This document shows positions 49,102-52,673 of a DNA stretch of 52,673 bases, one piece after another. The notes under the pieces were generated by a model that was given only the letters and a program-made list of their open reading frames with translations, did not search any database and had not been told where the DNA came from. Source of the DNA: Sterolibacterium sp. (GTDB lineage Bacteria > Pseudomonadota > Gammaproteobacteria > Burkholderiales > Rhodocyclaceae); the NCBI GenBank assembly GCA_018061005.1, contig JAGOVA010000016.1, forward strand, positions 1 through 52,673, given 5' to 3'. The position numbers were made by a program, and so were the translations under genes. How positions within the stretch are numbered: position 1 is the first letter of the stretch; the number at the start of each line of letters is the position of its first letter.

Positions 49102-50646
49102 TCAGAAATAAGATGGCAGCGCCAGCAAGGCGAGCAGCAGCGCACATAGCACGGCGGCCATCGACAGACGACGGCTGGCCGCGACTTCAGCCTGCAACTG
49201 CCCGAGTGCGAGCAGTGCGGCGGCACGCTTTTCGTCGCGTTCCAGTGCCTGATGCACCAGCCGTGGCAATGCAGGCAACAGCCGCGCCCATTGCGGGGCT
49301 TCGTGCTTCAGGTTATCGAGCAGACCACGCCAGCCCATCTGTTCGCTCATCCAGCGTTCGAGAAAGGGTTTGGCGGTGGTCCATAAATCCAGGTCGGGAT
49401 CGAGCTGACGACCCAAACCCTCGATATTGAGCAATGTTTTTTGCAGCAACACCAGTTGCGGCTGCACTTCAATGTTGAAGCGGCGCGAAGTCTGGAACAG
49501 GCGCAGCAACACCTTGCCAAAGGAAATGTCTTTCAGCGGCCGGTCAAAGAAAGGCTCGCAACAAGCGCGAATCGCCGCTTCCAGTTCATCCACGCGCGTC
49601 TCGGGCGGTGCCCAGCCGGATTCGATGTGCGCCTCGGCCACCCGCTTGTAATCGCGAAGGAAGAAGGCGAGCAGATTCTGCGCGAGATAGTTCTTGTCGA
49701 CATCCGTCAGCGTGCCAACGATGCCGAAATCCAGCGCGACATACTGGCCGCCGGGTGCGACAAAAATATTACCCGGGTGCATGTCGGCATGAAAAAAGCC
49801 GTCGCGGAAAACCTGGGTAAAAAAGATTTCCACCCCATTGCGAGAGAGCATTTTCAGGTCGATGCCCTGCTCACGCAACACGTCCAGCTGGCTGATCGGC
49901 GTGCCGTACATACGCTCCATCACCATCACCGACTCGTCGCAGAAATCCCAATACACCTCGGGTGCCAGCAGAATTTTCGAATCCTTGAAATTACGCCGCA
50001 ACAACGAGCAGTTGGCGGCTTCGCGCATCAGGTCGAGTTCATCATGCAGATATTTCTCGAACTCACCCACCACCTCGCGCGGCTTCAGGCGACGAGCATC
50101 CGCCCACAACCATTCCAGCAGGGCAGCACCCGCCCGCAACAGTTCGATGTCATGAACAATGATCTCGCGAACCCCCGGTCGGAGGATTTTGACCGCCACC
50201 TCATGCCCGCCATCTTCCTCGCGCAGCGTCGCAAAATGCACTTGCGCCACGGAAGCCGAAGCCACCGGCACGCGTTCAAACGTGGCGAAAACTTCATCCA
50301 CCGAGCGTCCATACACCCGTTGCAGCACGGCCAAAGCCTGATTCGTCGGAAAAGGTGGCACACGATCCTGCAACAGGGCAAGCTCTTCGGCAATATCCAC
50401 CGGCAGCAGATCGCGCCGGGTCGATAACATCTGGCCAAACTTGACAAAAATCGGCCCCAGCTCTTCCAAAGCCCGGCGCAGACGCACCGCACGCGGCGCA
50501 TCCAGTGCCGCACTGCCACGCCGCCAGAACTGGCAGGCATTGGCCAGGCGCAGCAGGCGACCACTCGGCTCATGCGCGAGCAACAACTGGTCAAGACCAT
50601 GACGACTGGCAACACGCAGGATTTTCAGCAGACGGGGCAAGGACAT
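49102..50646 (-). CDS. ubiB: UbiB/ABC1-family atypical kinase (ubiquinone biosynthesis)
   Basis: A 514-residue membrane-associated ATPase/kinase-like protein required for ubiquinone synthesis. The family-specific KxGQ motif is in [11 protein letters not shown]. The Ala-rich loop is [11 protein letters not shown]. The catalytic-like [10 protein letters not shown] and the DFG-like ALDFGIVG are present. One or two hydrophobic segments close the C-terminus ([21 protein letters not shown] region). ATG 50646 starts at [11 protein letters not shown]. The upstream open frame to 50925 is G-rich intergenic DNA. In many betaproteobacteria ubiE-ubiJ precede ubiB. Here the prophage lies directly upstream. 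Confidence 0.92.
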   Translation of the reverse strand: MSLPRLLKILRVASRHGLDQLLLAHEPSGRLLRLANACQFWRRGSAALDAPRAVRLRRALEELGPIFVKFGQMLSTRRDLLPVDIAEELALLQDRVPPFPTNQALAVLQRVYGRSVDEVFATFERVPVASASVAQVHFATLREEDGGHEVAVKILRPGVREIIVHDIELLRAGAALLEWLWADARRLKPREVVGEFEKYLHDELDLMREAANCSLLRRNFKDSKILLAPEVYWDFCDESVMVMERMYGTPISQLDVLREQGIDLKMLSRNGVEIFFTQVFRDGFFHADMHPGNIFVAPGGQYVALDFGIVGTLTDVDKNYLAQNLLAFFLRDYKRVAEAHIESGWAPPETRVDELEAAIRACCEPFFDRPLKDISFGKVLLRLFQTSRRFNIEVQPQLVLLQKTLLNIEGLGRQLDPDLDLWTTAKPFLERWMSEQMGWRGLLDNLKHEAPQWARLLPALPRLVHQALERDEKRAAALLALGQLQAEVAASRRLSMAAVLCALLLALLALPSYF

Positions 50647-50980
50647 GAGTATGTACGCGGAAAACCACCCAAAGCCCCACCGGGCCCGGGTAAAAAGGCC
50701 GCATTTTCCCATAGCCCGCACAAAGCCGAAAGACGGGTGAGTTCCGGAGATGGCGTCGGAAAAATTGTGGGGAGGCGGGATATTTGGCACTTGGGGGATT
50801 TGGCCGCCGGAAGTGGGACTAGGCGCAATGGTGCGGGATTTGGCGGGATTGGGGTGGTTTTTTTGCGTGGACGGTTTTGCAGGTGGAATTGTCCGATTTT
50901 GGTGATTTTGCGCGATATTTGGCACAGGGCGCGGGTGGGGGTTTAACGCGGGTGGGGGATGAAAACGGGGGCTTTTGCCC
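50647..50980. other. Gene-free G/T-rich junction between ubiB and prophage repressor
   Basis: These 334 bp hold no gene. From about 50760 the + strand is strikingly G/T-rich, with related blocks GATATTTGGCAC at 50779-50790 and 50914-50925, and GGGATTTGGC at 50795-50804 and 50835-50844. The prophage left end must lie here, but the exact border cannot be read without an uninterrupted relative. The ubiB promoter should also be here, and none is obvious. Confidence 0.6.
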
Positions 50981-50991
50981 CTATTTTTTTT
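50967..50991 (+). terminator. Rho-independent terminator at the 3' end of the repressor gene
   Basis: GGGGC-TTTT-GCCCC is followed by TA and eight T residues on the + strand, overlapping the repressor stop codon. Its polarity would stop rightward transcripts entering the prophage from the host side. Read leftward it is weaker. Confidence 0.6.
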
Positions 50992-51511
50992 CGCGGTCGA
51001 AGACGGTGGCTAGCTCGTTGATGTATTCACCGACTTTGAGCCAGGCGCGGAAGCCGGGGTGGAGGATGGCTTCTAGCAGGGCGTCGATGGCGCGACGCTG
51101 GTCGGGGGAGCAGCGGGTGTAGCGGGCGAGGTGTTCGGCGGCATGGGGTTCCAGATCGCCTTGACTGGCGCGGCTGGCGGCGGTTTCCATGGCGCGCAGC
51201 TCGGCGCGGGTGCGTGGCCCCTGGCCGGTGGCCAGCCAGTCCACCAGGACACCACCGGTGGATGCCAATGAGACGAGATGCTTCAGCCCGGGCAGCTTCT
51301 CCCCCCTCAAGTACGCTCCGAGGAGCGCATCAGACATACCGCACCTCGATGCAAAGGAGCGATTTGACTCGTCGCCAATTATTAAACGCAACCGAGTTCC
51401 GATAAGTTCCGATTCTTCGAGAAGAATCGGAACTTTAGAATCGGAACTAGATGACGAGTTCCGATTCTCTGCGGATGCAGCACTGGCGCGAGGTTTGGCG
51501 ATATTCGACAC
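50981..51511 (-). CDS. Mu-like prophage C-type repressor (XRE helix-turn-helix)
   Basis: A 176-residue repressor. A helix-turn-helix domain (about 38-95; [33 protein letters not shown] spans most of it) and WLATGQGP after it are typical of XRE-type Mu-like repressors. The C-terminal half is helical. No ATG exists before the HTH. GTG 51511 is chosen because GGGGAG lies eight bases upstream, and a TTG at 51517 is too close to that site. Its Ser-rich N-terminal stretch ([11 protein letters not shown]) is encoded by the operator-like repeats, so coding and control sequence overlap. It should maintain lysogeny by silencing the ner promoter. Confidence 0.8.
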   Translation of the reverse strand: MSNIAKPRASAASAENRNSSSSSDSKVPILLEESELIGTRLRLIIGDESNRSFASRCGMSDALLGAYLRGEKLPGLKHLVSLASTGGVLVDWLATGQGPRTRAELRAMETAASRASQGDLEPHAAEHLARYTRCSPDQRRAIDALLEAILHPGFRAWLKVGEYINELATVFDREKK

Positions 51512-51548
51512 GTTCAAGGCTCCCCGAGAATCGGACGCGAATCGGAAC
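51395..51548. promoter_or_regulatory. Seven-copy operator array, consensus AGAATCGGAACT
   Basis: Copies lie at 51395-51403 (partial, reverse), 51405-51416 (reverse), 51423-51434, 51437-51448, 51457-51468 (reverse), 51527-51536 (one base short) and 51539-51548. The second and third form 14-bp perfect inverted arms around GA (51405-51434). They cover the repressor N-terminal codons and the region upstream of the early promoter, as expected for a phage repressor operator. Confidence 0.8.
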
Positions 51549-51572
51549 CAATAAAAACATTCTCAAAAGTTG

Positions 51573-51601
51573 TTGACATGCATCCTTTTGAGCGGAATAA
51601 T
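51573..51601 (+). promoter_or_regulatory. Early promoter of the prophage
   Basis: TTGACA (51573-51578), a 17-bp spacer and AATAAT (51596-51601) give a near-consensus sigma-70 promoter with a predicted start around 51608, 27 bp before the ner ATG. Two operator copies end 25 bp upstream of the -35. Confidence 0.85.
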
Positions 51602-51634
51602 TCGTCTCGGTCAATCACCACAAGGACAACTGAC

Positions 51635-51949
51635 ATGAAACAAGACCCACGCGACTGGCATCCTGCCGAAATCAAGGCGGCGGTGTGGAAACAAGGCCTG
51701 ACCTTCAAGGGGCTGGCGATGGCGCACGGCTATAAGAGCATTGATGCGATATCGCAGGCACTACACCGCAGCTACCCCAAGGCCGAGCGGATACTGGCCG
51801 AGGCGGTGGGCGTGCCCCCTGAAGTGATCTGGCCTTCACGCTACCGTGCCCGGATGGCGGAAAAGTCTGTCAGCAACAAGACGGATTCTAGCAAATCGCG
51901 CGTTAGAGCGCACGATCTGGCACGCGTCAATGCGGAGCTGGTGGCCTGA
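51635..51949 (+). CDS. ner: Ner-like transcriptional regulator
   Basis: A 104-residue DNA-binding protein of the Ner/Nlp/SfsB family. It has the domain opening DWHPAEIKAAVWKQGLTFKGLAMAHGY, then the recognition helix region SIDAISQALHRSYPKAERI and the typical end VPPEVIWPSRY. In Mu, Ner shuts down early and repressor promoters. AAGGA lies eight bases before the ATG. The C-terminal 25 residues are a basic, family-variable tail. Confidence 0.9.
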   Translation: MKQDPRDWHPAEIKAAVWKQGLTFKGLAMAHGYKSIDAISQALHRSYPKAERILAEAVGVPPEVIWPSRYRARMAEKSVSNKTDSSKSRVRAHDLARVNAELVA

Positions 51950-51950
51950 C

Positions 51951-52415
51951 ATGCGGGCGGACGGGCTGACGGCCGATCTGTTTGACGCGCTGCCGGGGGC
52001 TGCGGGCGGGCTGGATGGCCTGTTGCCGGGGCGGATGGGCTGCGCGGTGGAGATTGCGGCGGTGATGGCGCAGGCGATCGATGCGGCACGCGAGCGGGGG
52101 CTGGATCGGGCGCAGATTGTGGCGCGGATGAGCTTTGTGCTGGGCGAGCGGTTGTCGGAAGCGACGCTGAACGGCTATACCAGCCAGGCGCACGCGGAGC
52201 GGGAGATCAGCCTGCGGCGGGCGATGGCGTTTGATGCGGCACTGGGCGCGGATGTGCTGCTGGGGCTGTATGCCCAGAAGTGTGGCGGGCGGCGGGTGGT
52301 GAGCGCGGACGAGGCTGCCTTTATCGAGCTGGGGCGCATCCAGCAACAGGAACAGCAGCTGGCGGCACGCAAACGCGCGCTGCAAACGCTGCTGAAAGCG
52401 GGGGTGGGCGTATGA
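51951..52415 (+). CDS. Mu-like prophage early protein, unknown function
   Basis: A 154-residue helical protein between ner and the transposase. A helix-turn-helix-like stretch (RAQIVARMSFVLGERLSEATLNGYTSQ) and a long charged C-terminal helix (AAFIELGRIQQQEQQLAARKRALQTLL) resemble early genes I recall at this position in other proteobacterial Mu-like prophages. It is probably a DNA-binding accessory factor, but no role is established. It starts one base after the ner stop, and its TGA overlaps the transposase ATG. Confidence 0.75.
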   Translation: MRADGLTADLFDALPGAAGGLDGLLPGRMGCAVEIAAVMAQAIDAARERGLDRAQIVARMSFVLGERLSEATLNGYTSQAHAEREISLRRAMAFDAALGADVLLGLYAQKCGGRRVVSADEAAFIELGRIQQQEQQLAARKRALQTLLKAGVGV

Positions 52416-52673
52416 GCGGGGGCTGGTACAGCGTGCAGGAACTGGCGGGGTTGCCGGGGATGCCTGGGTCAGAGCGCGGAGCGTTTAAGGCGCTGAAAAA
52501 AAATTTATGCGTAGCGCGCTCAAAAGAGAGCGGCAAAGGCCGCGAATACCCCCTGACCTGCCTGCCGAAAGAAACACAGGCGGCGTTGCTGGCGCGCGAG
52601 CTGGCGGCGCAAGCGGGGAAGCCGCCGTTTCATACCCCGGCCACCCCGGCCACCCCATCCCTGCCCGCCACGA
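52412..52673 (+). CDS. MuA-type transposase, N-terminal part (truncated by window end)
   Basis: The first 87 residues of a DDE transposase are present. They contain the Mu-type N-terminal DNA-binding (winged-helix) domain: WYSVQELAGLPGMPGSERGAF, then GKGREYPLTCLPKETQAALLAREL. This domain binds the internal enhancer/operator in Mu. The catalytic core is beyond the window. A Pro/Ala/Thr-rich linker (TPATPATPSLPAT) begins at the cut. Confidence 0.9.
   Translation, partial: MSGGWYSVQELAGLPGMPGSERGAFKALKKNLCVARSKESGKGREYPLTCLPKETQAALLARELAAQAGKPPFHTPATPATPSLPAT

Larger units (their letters stand above)
50778..52673 (+). mobile_element. Left end of a Mu-like transposable prophage (continues beyond window)
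   Basis: The leftward repressor, rightward ner, early gene and MuA-type transposase follow the Mu early-region order. The left boundary is approximate: 50778 marks the first iteron. The right end is outside the window. Confidence 0.85.

Noticed and set aside
50647-50925. N-terminal extension of UbiB by 93 residues
   Set aside because: It translates prophage-border G-rich DNA. UbiB similarity begins at ATG 50646.

Overview
The window is about 52.7 kb of GC-rich chromosomal DNA from a Gram-negative proteobacterium. It is most likely a betaproteobacterium, inferred from the thrS-infC-rpmI-rplT-pheS-pheT-ihfA-merR order ending in tRNA-Pro, an infC gene that starts with AUC, a compact UbiB, and c-di-GMP and NarX/NarL-type signalling genes. 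I cannot name the genus. Almost all of it is densely packed host genome. The last ~1.9 kb is the left end of a Mu-like transposable prophage that continues past the window.

Layout. 1-4 kb: a terminator of an upstream gene, a 14-C homopolymer, then a DUF4118-PAS-PAS-GGDEF-EAL protein overlapping a methyl-accepting chemotaxis protein. 4-10 kb: aspartase (aspA), a KefB/KefC-like antiporter with a TrkA-N domain, divergently an NhaD/CitMHS-like ion transporter, an MFS transporter and a small CbiX chelatase. 10-14 kb: a REP-like palindrome, a cytochrome b561 coupled to a PepSY-like secreted protein, and a P1B-5 metal ATPase with a C-terminal hemerythrin domain. 14-16 kb: a small accessory pocket with a ParD/ParE-type toxin-antitoxin pair enclosed by a perfect 23-bp direct repeat, and a stand-alone zinc-ribbon plus Card1-like (PD-(D/E)XK) nuclease. 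16-25 kb: a five-gene copper-resistance operon, copA-cueR-cusC-cusB-cusA, transcribed leftward from a textbook CueR promoter with a 19-bp spacer. 25-26.3 kb: a CNNM/CBS (CorC-like) membrane protein and tRNA-Thr(UGU). 26.4-30.5 kb: a NarX-type histidine kinase, a NarL-type regulator and a diguanylate cyclase. 30.5-34 kb: the complete dTDP-L-rhamnose pathway rfbBACD. 34-35 kb: a low-complexity (NQ)n/Gly-rich protein and a GIY-YIG protein.

35-43 kb: the translation cluster thrS-infC-rpmI-rplT (terminator) pheS-pheT-ihfA-merR, then tRNA-Pro(GGG) with its own extended -10 promoter and a strong bidirectional terminator. 43-50.6 kb: a CYTH-CHAD protein, a SixA-like phosphatase, a YgiQ-family radical SAM enzyme, a sodium:solute symporter and ubiB. 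50.7-52.7 kb: prophage left end with G-rich iterons, a leftward C-type repressor, a control region carrying seven copies of AGAATCGGAACT and a near-consensus early promoter, then ner, a 154-aa early gene and the start of a MuA-type transposase.

The most distinctive points are the repeat-flanked TA/nuclease pocket, the seven-copy operator array of the prophage, the P1B-5 ATPase-hemerythrin fusion, and the copper operon whose regulator lies inside the operon and whose copA start codon sits almost at the predicted transcription start.
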